Positions 39,513 to 49,421 are shown, numbered from the stretch's first letter. The stretch is DNA of 60,775 bases from Pseudomonadota bacterium (GCA_027364845.1 DAHXOO010000011.1:1-60775); one strand, 5' to 3'. Notes: generated by a model not told the origin, from the sequence alone. Program-made: numbers and translations.

Positions 39513-41162
39513 GTGGCATCGTATCTCAGTGACGCCGTAAAAAAGGAGGTACGCACGCATCTCGCCCGCTTGGACCGGCCGGTGCGGCTTGCTTACTTCA
39601 CGCAGAAGAACGCCTGCGGTGCGTGCCGGGAGCAGCAGCTGCTGCTGGAAGAGCTCACCGCGCTTTCGCCCAAGCTGACCCTGGAGGTTCGGGAACTCGT
39701 TGCCGATGCACCCGAGGCAAAACGCTATGGCGTTGACAAGGTGCCGGCGACCCTTGTTCTCGGGGACAAGGACTATGGCATCCGTTTCTACGGGCTGACC
39801 GGTGGCTACGAATTTGGTTCTCTGCTTGAAGCTATCGTAATGGTTTCGACCGGCAAGTCCGGGCTCGATCCCCAGGTCGAAGCGCTCGCGCGGCGCATAG
39901 CCGTGTCGGTGCATCTCGAGGTCATGGTGACTCTGACCTGTCCGTATTGCCCGAACATGGTGCGGCTGGCGCATCAGCTCGCATTCGTCAATGACAGGAT
40001 TCGCGCCGATATGGTCGATGCCGCTGAATTTCCGGCATTGACGCAGCGCTACGGTGTGCAAGGCGTTCCGCGCACCGTGGTAAACGAACGGCCCGCGTTC
40101 GAAGGGGCGCTGCCCGCACCCGAGGCGGTCATGGAAATCCTCAAGCTGGCTGATCCGCCAGTGTACGAGGTGCTCGATACGGCGATGCGTACGGCGCAGG
40201 GGCAGCGGAAGGCGACCGAGGCACGGCCTGAGGGCGAGTACGACCTGGTGGTCGTAGGTGCCGGGCCGGCAGCCATGGCCGCTGCACTCTATGCAGTGCG
40301 CAAGGGCCGGCGTGTCGCAGTGCTCGGGGCGCATCCTGGTGGGCAGATCACCGATACGGCTATCGTCGAGAATTATCTTGGCATGATGGAAATCGGTGGC
40401 AGCGAGCTTGCCGAGACATTCCGCCACCATTTGGAGCGTTACCCGGTTGCCGAACGCATGCATGCGCGTGTGACCGAGGTGCGCAGGTCGGCCGCGGCAT
40501 TCGAGGTGCAGGCCGAAGATGGCGTCGTCTATCGCGGACGCAGCGTAGTTTACGCGGCCGGCAAGCAATACCGGCGGTTGAATATTCCGGGGGAATCGCG
40601 GTTCATCGGGCACGGCATCGCGTTCTGCGCAACCTGCGACGCGCCGCTGTTCCAGGACAAGCCGGTGGCGGTGGTCGGCGGCGGGAATTCCGCCCTGACT
40701 GCCGTGCGTGACCTGCGCAGATACGCGCGCGAAATCCATCTGATCCATGTCCTGGATAAATTCCAGGCCGACAAGGTCCTGATCGACGAGGTGCACGCGG
40801 CGCCGAACGTGACCGTGCACATGCAGATGGAAGTGCGGGAATTTCTGGGCAACGATGTGCTTTCCGGAGTGCGCCTGACATCGGTAGACGGAAAGACGCG
40901 GTATGACTTGCGGGTAGACGGCGTGTTCCTCGAAGTTGGGCTGGTTCCGAACACCGAACCCGTGAGCCGGCTGCTCGCCCTGAACGCTGCCGGAGAGATT
41001 CCGGTAGGTCGGGACCAGTCGACAGTCGTACCAGGGCTGTTTGCGGCCGGGGACGCCACCGACCAGCGCGACAAGCAGATCATCATCGCCGCCGGAGACG
41101 GGGCTCAGGCGGCGCTGTCCGCGGACCGATTTCTCGCCCAGCTGCAACCGGGCGGGAAGTGA
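39513..41162 (+). CDS. Protein disulfide oxidoreductase-thioredoxin reductase fusion (AhpF/TrxR-like)
   Basis: 549 residues; GTG start after GGGAGG. The first ~220 residues are two glutaredoxin-like domains, each with CxxC (NACGAC near 32-37, TCPYC near 147-151). The rest is a thioredoxin reductase: FAD motif GAGPAAMAAAL, redox centre CATC, NADPH motif GGGNSA and GLFAAGDATD. AhpF has a similar plan but only one active CxxC in its N-terminal domain. It would pass NADPH electrons to protein disulfides or peroxiredoxin; no ahpC is adjacent. Confidence 0.9.
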   Translation: MASYLSDAVKKEVRTHLARLDRPVRLAYFTQKNACGACREQQLLLEELTALSPKLTLEVRELVADAPEAKRYGVDKVPATLVLGDKDYGIRFYGLTGGYEFGSLLEAIVMVSTGKSGLDPQVEALARRIAVSVHLEVMVTLTCPYCPNMVRLAHQLAFVNDRIRADMVDAAEFPALTQRYGVQGVPRTVVNERPAFEGALPAPEAVMEILKLADPPVYEVLDTAMRTAQGQRKATEARPEGEYDLVVVGAGPAAMAAALYAVRKGRRVAVLGAHPGGQITDTAIVENYLGMMEIGGSELAETFRHHLERYPVAERMHARVTEVRRSAAAFEVQAEDGVVYRGRSVVYAAGKQYRRLNIPGESRFIGHGIAFCATCDAPLFQDKPVAVVGGGNSALTAVRDLRRYAREIHLIHVLDKFQADKVLIDEVHAAPNVTVHMQMEVREFLGNDVLSGVRLTSVDGKTRYDLRVDGVFLEVGLVPNTEPVSRLLALNAAGEIPVGRDQSTVVPGLFAAGDATDQRDKQIIIAAGDGAQAALSADRFLAQLQPGGK

Positions 41163-41406
41163 GTGCCACGGCAGCGGGCTTGCTGCAGGTTAATGCGGTT
41201 TCGTCGGGACTGGCTCTGGGCACGGATGCTTGTTGTGCGCCTGCACGAAGTGTCCGGAAAATGTCACACAACGCTGTGTATGAAAAACCGGCTCGGCAGG
41301 TGTGCCCGCAGGGGGCCACCTTTTGATGCCCGTCAATGTTTCCTGTGGTGTTGGCATGCTATGAAGTATGCGTGGCTGAAGGTTGTGTCGGCAGCGGGTT
41401 AATGTA

Positions 41407-41420
41407 GCAGTTGCAACTGC
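41407..41420. promoter_or_regulatory. Perfect 14-bp palindrome upstream of pdhA
   Basis: GCAGTTGCAACTGC lies 91 bases before the E1 alpha start, in a 348-base intergenic region otherwise without recognisable genes. It is a candidate operator; the regulator is unknown. Confidence 0.45.
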
Positions 41421-41510
41421 CGGATGTCACGGCCGTCGCAACCCGTTGGCACCGCAGGAAGCGTTGAATTTGTGCGGTCGCGGTATTCATCCAGCGTTGG
41501 GGAATTGTCG

Positions 41511-42488
41511 ATGCAACATAAACTCGCGCGGCAGTTTTTTTACGACATGACACTTGCGCGGCAGTTCGAACAGGCCGCGGCGGAGCAGTACACGCAGGGG
41601 AAAATCGGCGGGTTCCTGCATTTGTATCCGGGCGAGGAAGCGGTTGCGGTCGGAAGCCTGCATGCTGCCGAGGCGGGTGATTACGTGGTCAGCACCTATC
41701 GCGAGCACGTGCATGCGATGGTGTGGGGTGTGAGCCCATCTGCGGTGATGGCGGAACTGTTCGGCCGCGCCACCGGTTGTTCCGGCGGTTACGGCGGTTC
41801 CATGCATCTCTATGATGTCAGCCGCAGGTTTCTCGGCGGCTATGCGATTGTCGGAGAGACGTTTGCGATTGCCGCCGGGGTCGGGTACTGGCTGCGTCTT
41901 AACGACTCCACGCACATCGTAATCTGCTATTTCGGCGACGGCGCGGCTAACCAGGGAACGTTCCATGAAACGCTGAATATGGCTTCGCTGTGGAAGCTGC
42001 CGGTGTTGTTCGTGTGCGAAAACAACCGCTATCAGATCGGAACTGAGATCCATCGGCATTCGGCGGTGCCGGACATCTATCGGCACGCATCCGCCTATGG
42101 CATCGACGGCCGGCAAGTTGATGGCATGGATGTCGTGGCGGTTTACGAAGCGACCCGATCCGCCGTGCAGCATGTGCGTTCCGGCAATGGGCCGTATCTA
42201 ATCGAGTGTGAGACCTATCGTTATCGCGGTCACTCCATGGCGGATTCCGGGGCCTACCGCTCGGCGCTTGAGCTCGCCGAACTTCGGGCGCGCGACCCGT
42301 TGGCGCTCTTTCGCGAGCGAGCCCTGACGCAGGAGTGGCTGAACGAGTCTGATTGCCAGGAGGTTGAAAAGGCAGTGGAGGGAGTGGTCGTGGACGCCGT
42401 GCGCTTCGCGGATGAGAGCCCGCCACCGACTGATCTCAGCAAGGATGTTTACGCCGTTCCGCTGGATTTGTACGGTGGGCGGCCATGA
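41511..42488 (+). CDS. pdhA: Pyruvate dehydrogenase E1 component, alpha subunit
   Basis: 325 residues from ATG 41511, the family's usual length; the longer frame to 41424 adds unrelated sequence. Thiamine diphosphate-binding residues are in GDGAANQGTFHE and ENNRYQIGT, and the phosphorylation-loop-like RYRGHSMAD is present. It oxidatively decarboxylates pyruvate with PdhB. It might also serve another 2-oxo acid or acetoin. Confidence 0.9.
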   Translation: MQHKLARQFFYDMTLARQFEQAAAEQYTQGKIGGFLHLYPGEEAVAVGSLHAAEAGDYVVSTYREHVHAMVWGVSPSAVMAELFGRATGCSGGYGGSMHLYDVSRRFLGGYAIVGETFAIAAGVGYWLRLNDSTHIVICYFGDGAANQGTFHETLNMASLWKLPVLFVCENNRYQIGTEIHRHSAVPDIYRHASAYGIDGRQVDGMDVVAVYEATRSAVQHVRSGNGPYLIECETYRYRGHSMADSGAYRSALELAELRARDPLALFRERALTQEWLNESDCQEVEKAVEGVVVDAVRFADESPPPTDLSKDVYAVPLDLYGGRP

Positions 42489-43495
42489 CGCGGCAGCGTA
42501 ATGACGATGTCGGCAGCATCGGGACGGCACGTTCAGCACCGGAACTGGAGGTCTGGCAGGCCCTGAATATAGCTCTGGACCGCGCCATGGAGCGAGACAG
42601 TGCGGTGTTCATTCTCGGCGAGGATGTCGGCCTGTTCGGCGGCAGCTATCGTGTGACCCAGGGTCTGTTCGCAAAGTACGGCGAATGGCGCGTGCGCGAC
42701 ACGCCGATCTCCGAAAACAGCTTCGTTGGCATCGGCGTGGGCGCGGCATTGGCCGGCGGGCGACCCGTGGTCGAGATCATGACCGTCAACTTCGCGCTGC
42801 TTGCGTTGGATTCCATTATCAACATGGCGGCAAAGATGCGCTATATGTCCGGTGGGCAGATGCAAGTACCGCTAGTGGTGCGCATGCCAGGTGGTGTGGC
42901 CAAGCAGCTTGGCGCCCAGCATTCGCAGCGTCTCGAGCACACACTGCTCAATGTGCCAGGGCTGCGCATCGTGACCCCCGCAACGCCGCAGGATTCCTAC
43001 TGGCAGCTGTCCCAGGCAATTGTCGCGGACGACCCGATCATTGTGCTGGAGCACGAACTGTTGTACTTCACCAAAGGACCGTTTGACGCCGACGCCCTGC
43101 CGCCACCGATGCATGCCGCAGCTATACGCCGGGAAGGGAGCGACGTGACGCTGATTGCCTGGCACCGGATGGTGTCCTTTTCGATGGACGCTGCAGCAAA
43201 GCTTTCGGATAGCGGTATCGAGGCGGAAGTTATTGATCTTCGAAGCCTGCGCCCTGTTGATCTGCCGCTGCTGCGCGAATCGGTGAGCAAGACACACCGG
43301 GCGATCGTGGTCGAAGAAGACTGTCGTTTCGGCGGTGTCGGTGCTGAAATTGCTGCCTCGCTCAACGAAGCCGCTTACAGAGATCTTGTATCGCCGGTTC
43401 TGCGATTGGCTGCCAGCGACGTGCCAACGCCGTACAACGCAGAGCTGGAGCGCGCTTCCATCCCTGGGATCAAGGACATAATCCGGGTAGTCTAG
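42485..43495 (+). CDS. pdhB: Pyruvate dehydrogenase E1 component, beta subunit
   Basis: 336 residues, overlapping pdhA by four bases. Typical E1 beta blocks: GEDVGLFGGSYRVTQGL, DTPISENSFVGIGVGAA and EEDCRFGGVGAEI. No E2 or lipoamide dehydrogenase gene follows; the next gene is convergent. The E1 pair must work with subunits encoded elsewhere. Confidence 0.93.
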   Translation: MTRQRNDDVGSIGTARSAPELEVWQALNIALDRAMERDSAVFILGEDVGLFGGSYRVTQGLFAKYGEWRVRDTPISENSFVGIGVGAALAGGRPVVEIMTVNFALLALDSIINMAAKMRYMSGGQMQVPLVVRMPGGVAKQLGAQHSQRLEHTLLNVPGLRIVTPATPQDSYWQLSQAIVADDPIIVLEHELLYFTKGPFDADALPPPMHAAAIRREGSDVTLIAWHRMVSFSMDAAAKLSDSGIEAEVIDLRSLRPVDLPLLRESVSKTHRAIVVEEDCRFGGVGAEIAASLNEAAYRDLVSPVLRLAASDVPTPYNAELERASIPGIKDIIRVV

Positions 43496-43673
43496 GAGAT
43501 GGCCGGTCCGCGTGACAACTGAGCTTGCCGCACGGGCTGTTCAATCCATGATGTGTCAGGGCTCAGGACATTTCAGCGTGTGCCTTCGATTGTCGACCAT
43601 CTTGCTTGAGGCCATCACTGATATCCCTTCTTCCCCGGGCCCGCGCCGGTTCCGGCGCACCGGGAGCAAGGCC

Positions 43674-44516
43674 TTACTGTGCCGGAGCAAATGCCGCGAG
43701 GTTTCGATACAGGATATATAAAGCCACCAGCGCCACTACCACGGAAAAGATCACGTTGAGTGTGCCCTTGCCGCTGTGACCCAGGCGAGTGGCGATGCGC
43801 GAACCGATCCAGCCACCGAAGATGCCACCACTGAGGTACAGTCCCGCCACCCGCCAATCCAGCAGACCGGAACGGGCGTAGTTCAGGGCGGTGACCAGCC
43901 CGAAAGTGCCCACCGACACCAGCGAGGAACCGATCGCGGAGATCATCGGCATTCCGGTCGGAAACACCAGCCCCGGGACGATCAGGAATCCGCCGCCTAT
44001 GCCGAAGAAGCCTGACAGCAGACCCACGGCACCAGCGGCGCCAATAAGCTTGACCATTTTATGTTGGTTCGCCGGGGCGTCGCTTTCGGCCAGATTCTGG
44101 CGGCCGCCGGACTTGCCCCTGCGCAGCATCAGAGCCGCGATAACGAGCATCAGAATGGCGAACAGAAAAAGCAATTTTTCGGATCCCACCGCCTTGCCGG
44201 CGCTGGAGCCGGCGAATGCCGCAATGGCACCGACGATCGCGAACAGAATCGCTTCCTTCCAACGCACGTTACCTGCGTATGCGTGCGGCACCAGGTTGAA
44301 GAATGCATTGGCTGATACCGCCAGCGCGGTCGTGCCGATAACCACGTGCGGCTTCGGGTAGCCGACCAGGTACAGAAGCAGCGGCACGGCTAGGATTGAT
44401 CCACCGCCGCCGATTAGGCTCAGGGAAAAGCCGACAGCGAAGCCGGAAATCACAGACAGAACGTGCTGGCCTGTGGTCAGTACGACCTGCGATGCGGCGG
44501 TCATCTCAACTGACAT
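43674..44516 (-). CDS. TauE/SafE (TSUP) family permease
   Basis: 280 residues from ATG 44516. Two homologous halves each carry the Gly-rich TSUP motif (SLIGGGGSILAVPLL and GFFGIGGGFLIVPGLV), with about eight transmembrane helices. Probably exports or imports a sulfur oxyanion or sulfonate. Convergent with pdhB and alone on its strand. Confidence 0.92.
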   Translation of the reverse strand: MSVEMTAASQVVLTTGQHVLSVISGFAVGFSLSLIGGGGSILAVPLLLYLVGYPKPHVVIGTTALAVSANAFFNLVPHAYAGNVRWKEAILFAIVGAIAAFAGSSAGKAVGSEKLLFLFAILMLVIAALMLRRGKSGGRQNLAESDAPANQHKMVKLIGAAGAVGLLSGFFGIGGGFLIVPGLVFPTGMPMISAIGSSLVSVGTFGLVTALNYARSGLLDWRVAGLYLSGGIFGGWIGSRIATRLGHSGKGTLNVIFSVVVALVALYILYRNLAAFAPAQ

Positions 44517-45172
44517 GGAAAATCTCACTGTGCGTCGAAGGCGGTCTGGGTAGGCGCAATGTGCTGACCGCAGCAATGAGCAGAGGCCGACCTGCTGTGC
44601 TGCCGGCGCCCCGGGTGGTGCCCGGCCGAAGGCGCAACCGCAAGACCAGCTCTGTCCTACACGGCAGGCCGCCCAACCAATACTCCAGTTCACTGATCAT
44701 AGCAATTCCATTCATTTTAGCGCCGAGTTATCGGTGGTCACGGCCGCAAGGCTGGCATCAGAGCAAGCGGCCGCGGAGGAGGGAGTCGGTATTATTGATG
44801 TCCTTGGGAGCGGATATGGACCATAAATATTATTTATTTATTACATATACTTGTAGCATATAATTCAGGTATTTTCGATGTTGTGGTGACGTTTGTTCGC
44901 GCTCGGCAAACCTGCTGCGATAGGCTTGACCTCGACACACCGATTCGCTGAGTTCTTTGGCCGCAGTCAGGTATTTTGATTTGAATCAAAGCTCGATATC
45001 GCGGGTTATGGTGCGCTGTCTCAAACGGGGTCCGGGTCATGGCCCATGACTCGCCAGGCGGAGTGCGGAGAGCCAAATCGCAACGGTCCAAGACATTGAA
45101 GGAAGGTTACGGATCCGCGTTTCCGTCGATTCAGACAGGGTGGTGGCCGCCAGAGTCGAGTCAAACCGGAAG
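44517..45172. other. Control region between TSUP and hupK
   Basis: 656 bases with no supported gene. A strongly A+T-rich block at 44820-44880 and a perfect FNR-type site at 44976 suggest promoters facing the hup/hyp genes. Confidence 0.5.
44976..44989. promoter_or_regulatory. FNR/Anr-type binding site upstream of hupK
   Basis: TTGATTTGAATCAA is a perfect match to TTGAT-N4-ATCAA. A -10-like TATGGT at 45007-45012 would put the transcription start about 37-41 bases from the site centre, near the class II activation geometry. It is 184 bases before the hupK start. Confidence 0.7.
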
Positions 45173-46303
45173 ATGAATGCCAGCCGCATTCTGGAAGGCA
45201 GGCCAGTGGCGGAGGCGCTGCAGGCGTTGCCGCGCCTGTTCAGTATCTGCGGTGTCGCCCAGGCAAGTGCCGGCGTGGCCGCGTGCGAGGACGCACACGG
45301 TATTGCAGCGATTGCGGCGGAACGTGCACGACGCCGCATTCTGGTCACGGCCGAAACCGTCCAGGAGCATGCCAGGCGACTGTTGCTCGACTGGCCGAAA
45401 CTGTTCCTGGACGCTCCGCCTAAGCTTGACGAACTCGCTGCTATCCACCGCTGCCTGACCGTCGTAGTGCGCGCACTCGGCGGACGGATCTGGCAAGGCG
45501 AGGCAGGCACGACGCCGCCGGTTTTAGACCTGTCAGTTGCCGGGGAACAGCTGCAGCAGCTCGATGCCGCACTGGCACACGCCTTCTTCGGCATGGCAGG
45601 TGCCGACTGGTTGCAGATTCGCGACGGCGAGGCGCTGAGACAATGGTATCGTAGGACAATGACGGTTGCTGCCCGTACCTTGAGAGCGGTTGAGGACGGT
45701 TTCCTGGCGACCCTTGGCCGTAGCAGTATCGGGACTCTGCCGCCGATCGCGGCTGGCGCTTTTTCCGCAATCCTGGATGCGGACGCTACCGACCGGTTCA
45801 GCGTCCGTCCCGAGTGGAACAGGAATGCTTGCGAGACCGGTTCGCTTGCGCGTCAGGGCGGGCACCGTCTGATCGTTGATCTGCAGCGGTGGCATGGGAA
45901 CGGATTGATGACGCGGCTTACCGCGCGGCTGACAGAGCTTGCCTCTTTACCGCGCAGGATGCGGCGCTATCTGCGGGTGCTGCAGGGTGCCAGTAGCGCG
46001 CTTCCGTTCCGCAGCCGTGGTGGGGTGCCCGAAGCGCAATCCGGCATCGGGATCGTCGAAACGGCGCGTGGACGGCTGGTGCACAGGGTAAGGCTGTGCA
46101 ATGGCATGGTTGAACGTTACCGAATTGTAGCGCCGACCGAGTGGAATTTTCATCCTGACGGGCCGCTGGTTCGCGGGATCCTTGGTTTGCCAGTCAGCAG
46201 CGTGCAGGATTTGCAGCGCTACGTGGCGATGCTGGTCGTCGCCCTCGATCCCTGTGTGGCGCACGAAGTGATCGTCGAACCGGCCCGTGCGGAGGAGCTA
46301 TAG
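45173..46303 (+). CDS. hupK: HupK-like protein, degenerate [NiFe]-hydrogenase large subunit relative
   Basis: 376 residues from ATG 45173. Remnants of both nickel-site motifs are visible: an N-terminal SICGVAQASAG (RICGVC in active enzymes) and a C-terminal DPCVAHEV (DPCxxCxxH in active enzymes). In each one cysteine is kept and one lost, as in HupK, so it cannot be a catalytic subunit and is thought to assist cofactor assembly. It is followed after two bases by hypC. Confidence 0.85.
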   Translation: MNASRILEGRPVAEALQALPRLFSICGVAQASAGVAACEDAHGIAAIAAERARRRILVTAETVQEHARRLLLDWPKLFLDAPPKLDELAAIHRCLTVVVRALGGRIWQGEAGTTPPVLDLSVAGEQLQQLDAALAHAFFGMAGADWLQIRDGEALRQWYRRTMTVAARTLRAVEDGFLATLGRSSIGTLPPIAAGAFSAILDADATDRFSVRPEWNRNACETGSLARQGGHRLIVDLQRWHGNGLMTRLTARLTELASLPRRMRRYLRVLQGASSALPFRSRGGVPEAQSGIGIVETARGRLVHRVRLCNGMVERYRIVAPTEWNFHPDGPLVRGILGLPVSSVQDLQRYVAMLVVALDPCVAHEVIVEPARAEEL

Positions 46304-46305
46304 AC

Positions 46306-46551
46306 ATGTGCCTGGCCATACCTGCCCGAATAGTTCAGATTCTGGATGACGACAAGGCGCTGGTTGACGTAGGCGGCGTGCACAACGAAATCTCACTGGG
46401 GCTGGTGGATGACGTCGGCGTGGGAGATTACGTCATCGTCCACGTGGGCTATGCGATCGCGCGTCTTGACGCGGATGATGCGGATCGAACACTCGCGCTG
46501 TTCGCGCAGATGGTAAGCCAGCACGAGGAGCAATCCGGTGAAATACATTAG
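46306..46551 (+). CDS. hypC: Hydrogenase maturation chaperone HypC
   Basis: 81 residues; the essential N-terminal Met-Cys (MCLAIPARI) and the VGDYVIVHVGYAI strand are intact. HypC with HypD carries the Fe(CN)2CO precursor of the [NiFe] site. Overlaps hypD by 14 bases. Confidence 0.96.
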   Translation: MCLAIPARIVQILDDDKALVDVGGVHNEISLGLVDDVGVGDYVIVHVGYAIARLDADDADRTLALFAQMVSQHEEQSGEIH

Positions 46552-47689
46552 CGAGTTTCGTGATGGCCGTACCGCTGCAGCCATTGCCGCTGCCATCGTA
46601 CGCGAAGCTCACTGCGGGCGTGACTACCATGTCATGGAGTTCTGCGGCGGCCACACCCACGCGATCTTCCGTTACGGTATCCAGGATCTGCTGCCTGCCA
46701 ATATCCGGCTGGTGCATGGCCCCGGCTGCCCAGTGTGCGTGCTGCCGATAGGGCGGCTGGACAGCGCAATCGAGCTGGCGGATATCCCGAACGTCATGCT
46801 GTGCAGCTACGGCGACATGCTGCGGGTGCCGGGCTCACGCAAGCGCAGCCTGCTCAAGTCCAGGGCCCAGGGGCGAGACGTCCGCATGGTCTATTCCTGT
46901 GCCGAGGCGGTCCGGCTCGCGGTGGAGAATCCGGAAAAGCAGGTAGTGTTCTTCGCAATCGGTTTCGAGACCACTACGCCCCCCACTGCGGTAGTGATCA
47001 GGGAGGCGCAGCGTCTGGGGCTGAGCAATTTCAGCGTGTTTTGCAACCATGTGCTGACGCCCTCGGCGATCCAGAGCATCCTGAATTCGCCCGACGTGCG
47101 CGAACTCGGCGCTGTGCGCGTGGATGGCTTCATCGGCCCATCGCATGTGAGCACGATCATAGGCAGCCGCGCCTACGAATACTTTGCGCGCGAGTACCAG
47201 CGGCCGGTGGTGATATCGGGGTTCGAGCCACTGGACGTGCTGCAAGGGATACTCATGATCGTGCGTCAGCTGAACGAGCAACGCGCAGAGGTGGAAAACC
47301 AGTTCAGCCGCGGGGTGACGCGTACCGGCAATGTCAAGGCCCAGGCGCTGGTGGCAGAAGTATTCGAGTTGCGCCGCACGTTCGAGTGGCGTGGGCTCGG
47401 CGTGGTCCCGTATAGCGGGCTGCGGATCAAAAAGCAGTATGCGCAGTTCGATGCCGAGACGCGTTTTGCGGTCCAGCCGCGTCCGGTTGCCGAAAACAAG
47501 GCATGTGAATGCGGCGCCATACTGCGTGGTGTCAAGAAGCCGCATGATTGCAAGATTTTTGGTACTGTCTGCACCCCACGCAATCCGATTGGGTCGTGCA
47601 TGGTTTCATCGGAAGGCGCCTGTGCGGCCTATTACAAGTTCCGGCGGCGCAATGATGCACCCGTGCTGCCGACGGACGCCAATGGATAG
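46538..47689 (+). CDS. hypD: Hydrogenase maturation protein HypD
   Basis: 383 residues, GTG start after GGAG. Conserved blocks: FCGGHTHAI, GPGCPVCVLP, GFETTTPPTA, and the C-terminal cluster cysteines (CECG, GTVCTPRNP, CMVSSEGACAAYY). HypD holds the iron on which the cyanide and CO ligands are assembled. Confidence 0.97.
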   Translation: MKYISEFRDGRTAAAIAAAIVREAHCGRDYHVMEFCGGHTHAIFRYGIQDLLPANIRLVHGPGCPVCVLPIGRLDSAIELADIPNVMLCSYGDMLRVPGSRKRSLLKSRAQGRDVRMVYSCAEAVRLAVENPEKQVVFFAIGFETTTPPTAVVIREAQRLGLSNFSVFCNHVLTPSAIQSILNSPDVRELGAVRVDGFIGPSHVSTIIGSRAYEYFAREYQRPVVISGFEPLDVLQGILMIVRQLNEQRAEVENQFSRGVTRTGNVKAQALVAEVFELRRTFEWRGLGVVPYSGLRIKKQYAQFDAETRFAVQPRPVAENKACECGAILRGVKKPHDCKIFGTVCTPRNPIGSCMVSSEGACAAYYKFRRRNDAPVLPTDANG

Positions 47690-49421
47690 ACCACTGCGTA
47701 TTTTATTCCTGAGCCATAGCTTCAACAGTCTGAGTCAGCGGCTGTACGTCGAGTTGTCAGAGCGCGGCCACGAGGTTTCTGTCGAGTTCGACATCAACGA
47801 CGCGGTCACGGCACAGGCGGCAAGCCTGTACCAACCCGATCTAGTCATCGCACCTTACCTGCGACGCGCCATTCCCGAGCAGGTATGGCGGCGCTATGTG
47901 TGCCTGGTGCTGCATCCGGGCATCAGGGGCGACCGCGGCCCGTCGGCCCTCGACTGGGCAATCATTAATGGCGAAGCCGAATGGGGCGTCACGGTACTCC
48001 AGGCGAACGCGCAGCTCGATGCTGGCGACATCTGGGCATCGGCGGACTTTCCGATGCGCGCGGCGCGCAAGAGCAGCCTGTATCGCAACGAAGTGACCGA
48101 AGCTGCCGTAACCGCGCTGCTCACAGCCGTGGACCGCTTTGCTTCCGGATCGTTCGGATCCGAGCCGCTGGACTACTGCGACCCGGCCGTGCGCGGCCGT
48201 GCGCGGCCACTCATGCGCCAGGCGCAGCGTTGCATAGACTGGCTGAATGACGACAGCGCAGCGATCCTGACGAAAATCAGGTCAGCCGATGGTGCGCCGG
48301 GTGTCGAGGACGAGATTTTCGGTCAACGGTATCTGCTGTTTGATGCCTGTGAAGAACAGACCCTGACTGGCCGCCCGGGTGAGATCATCGCACGGCGAGA
48401 CGACGCAATCTGCCGGGCTACCAGCGACGGCGCGGTGTGGATCGGGCACTTGAAAAAGATCGATTCGGAGGAGAAGACGTTCAAGCTTCCGGCAGTCTGC
48501 GCTCTGGGTTCGAGGGCGCAAAATCTGCCGGAATCGCCGCTGCCGCTCGATGCGCCCGCAGATCTGCCGACGTATCGGGAGGTTTCCTATGTGGAGGAGG
48601 GGTGCGTCGGTTATCTGTATTTCGAATTCTACAACGGTGCGATGAGCAGCGAACAGTGTACGCGACTGCTGCACGCCTACCGCCATGCCTGTGCGCGACC
48701 GACGCGCGTCATCGTGCTCATGGGTGGACGGGATTTCTGGTCAAACGGCATCCATCTTAACCGCATCGAATCGGCGGAAAGCCCGGCCGACGAGTCCTGG
48801 CGAAACATCAACGCAATGAACGACCTGGCGCATGCGATCATCACCACCGGCACACACCTCACGATTTCCGCTGTACGTGGCAACACCGGTGCCGGCGGTG
48901 TGTTTCTGGCGTTGGCCGCGGATCGTGTGTACGTACGCACCGGCGTCATCCTGAACCCACACTACAAAGGCATGGGAAACCTTTATGGCTCAGAATACTG
49001 GACTTACCTGCTGCCGAAGCGCGTGGGCGGGCAGCGCGCCGTGACGATAACGGAAAACCGTCTGCCACTGGGGGCACGTGCGGCTAAGCGTCTCGGCCTC
49101 ATCGACGATCATTTCGGGGCGACTGTGGCGCAGTTCCAGCAGCGCGTGCAATTGCTCGCGCACGAGCTTGCAGGCGATTCAGCGTTCGCGTCTGCGCTGG
49201 CGGAGAAGAACCGATGCCGTTTGCAGGATGAGACAAAGCGGCCACTCCAATTGTATAGAGAGGAAGAGCTCGAGCGCATGCGGATGAATTTTTACGGTTT
49301 CGATCCGAGCTATCATTTCGCCCGCTTCAACTTTGTGTATCGTGTGCCGCATTCCTGGACGCCGCTGCATCTCGCACGCCACCGCCGATTGGATTGGAAG
49401 TGGGAGTCGGCGAGACACTGA
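47682..49421 (+). CDS. hypX: HypX, CO-forming hydrogenase maturation enzyme
   Basis: 579 residues from ATG 47682, which overlaps the hypD stop by eight bases; the longer frame from 47331 lies inside hypD. The N-terminal half is formyltransferase-like (HPGIRGDRGPSALDWAI), the C-terminal half enoyl-CoA hydratase-like (GNTGAGGVFLALAADRV). HypX makes the active-site CO from a formyl group so that [NiFe] hydrogenase can mature in air. hypA, hypB, hypE, hypF and the hydrogenase itself are not in this window. Confidence 0.95.
   Translation: MDRPLRILFLSHSFNSLSQRLYVELSERGHEVSVEFDINDAVTAQAASLYQPDLVIAPYLRRAIPEQVWRRYVCLVLHPGIRGDRGPSALDWAIINGEAEWGVTVLQANAQLDAGDIWASADFPMRAARKSSLYRNEVTEAAVTALLTAVDRFASGSFGSEPLDYCDPAVRGRARPLMRQAQRCIDWLNDDSAAILTKIRSADGAPGVEDEIFGQRYLLFDACEEQTLTGRPGEIIARRDDAICRATSDGAVWIGHLKKIDSEEKTFKLPAVCALGSRAQNLPESPLPLDAPADLPTYREVSYVEEGCVGYLYFEFYNGAMSSEQCTRLLHAYRHACARPTRVIVLMGGRDFWSNGIHLNRIESAESPADESWRNINAMNDLAHAIITTGTHLTISAVRGNTGAGGVFLALAADRVYVRTGVILNPHYKGMGNLYGSEYWTYLLPKRVGGQRAVTITENRLPLGARAAKRLGLIDDHFGATVAQFQQRVQLLAHELAGDSAFASALAEKNRCRLQDETKRPLQLYREEELERMRMNFYGFDPSYHFARFNFVYRVPHSWTPLHLARHRRLDWKWESARH

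Noticed and set aside
39243-41147. 634-codon open frame on the minus strand
   Set aside because: It is antisense to the PDO-thioredoxin reductase gene, whose motifs are clear; long antisense frames are common in G+C-rich genes.
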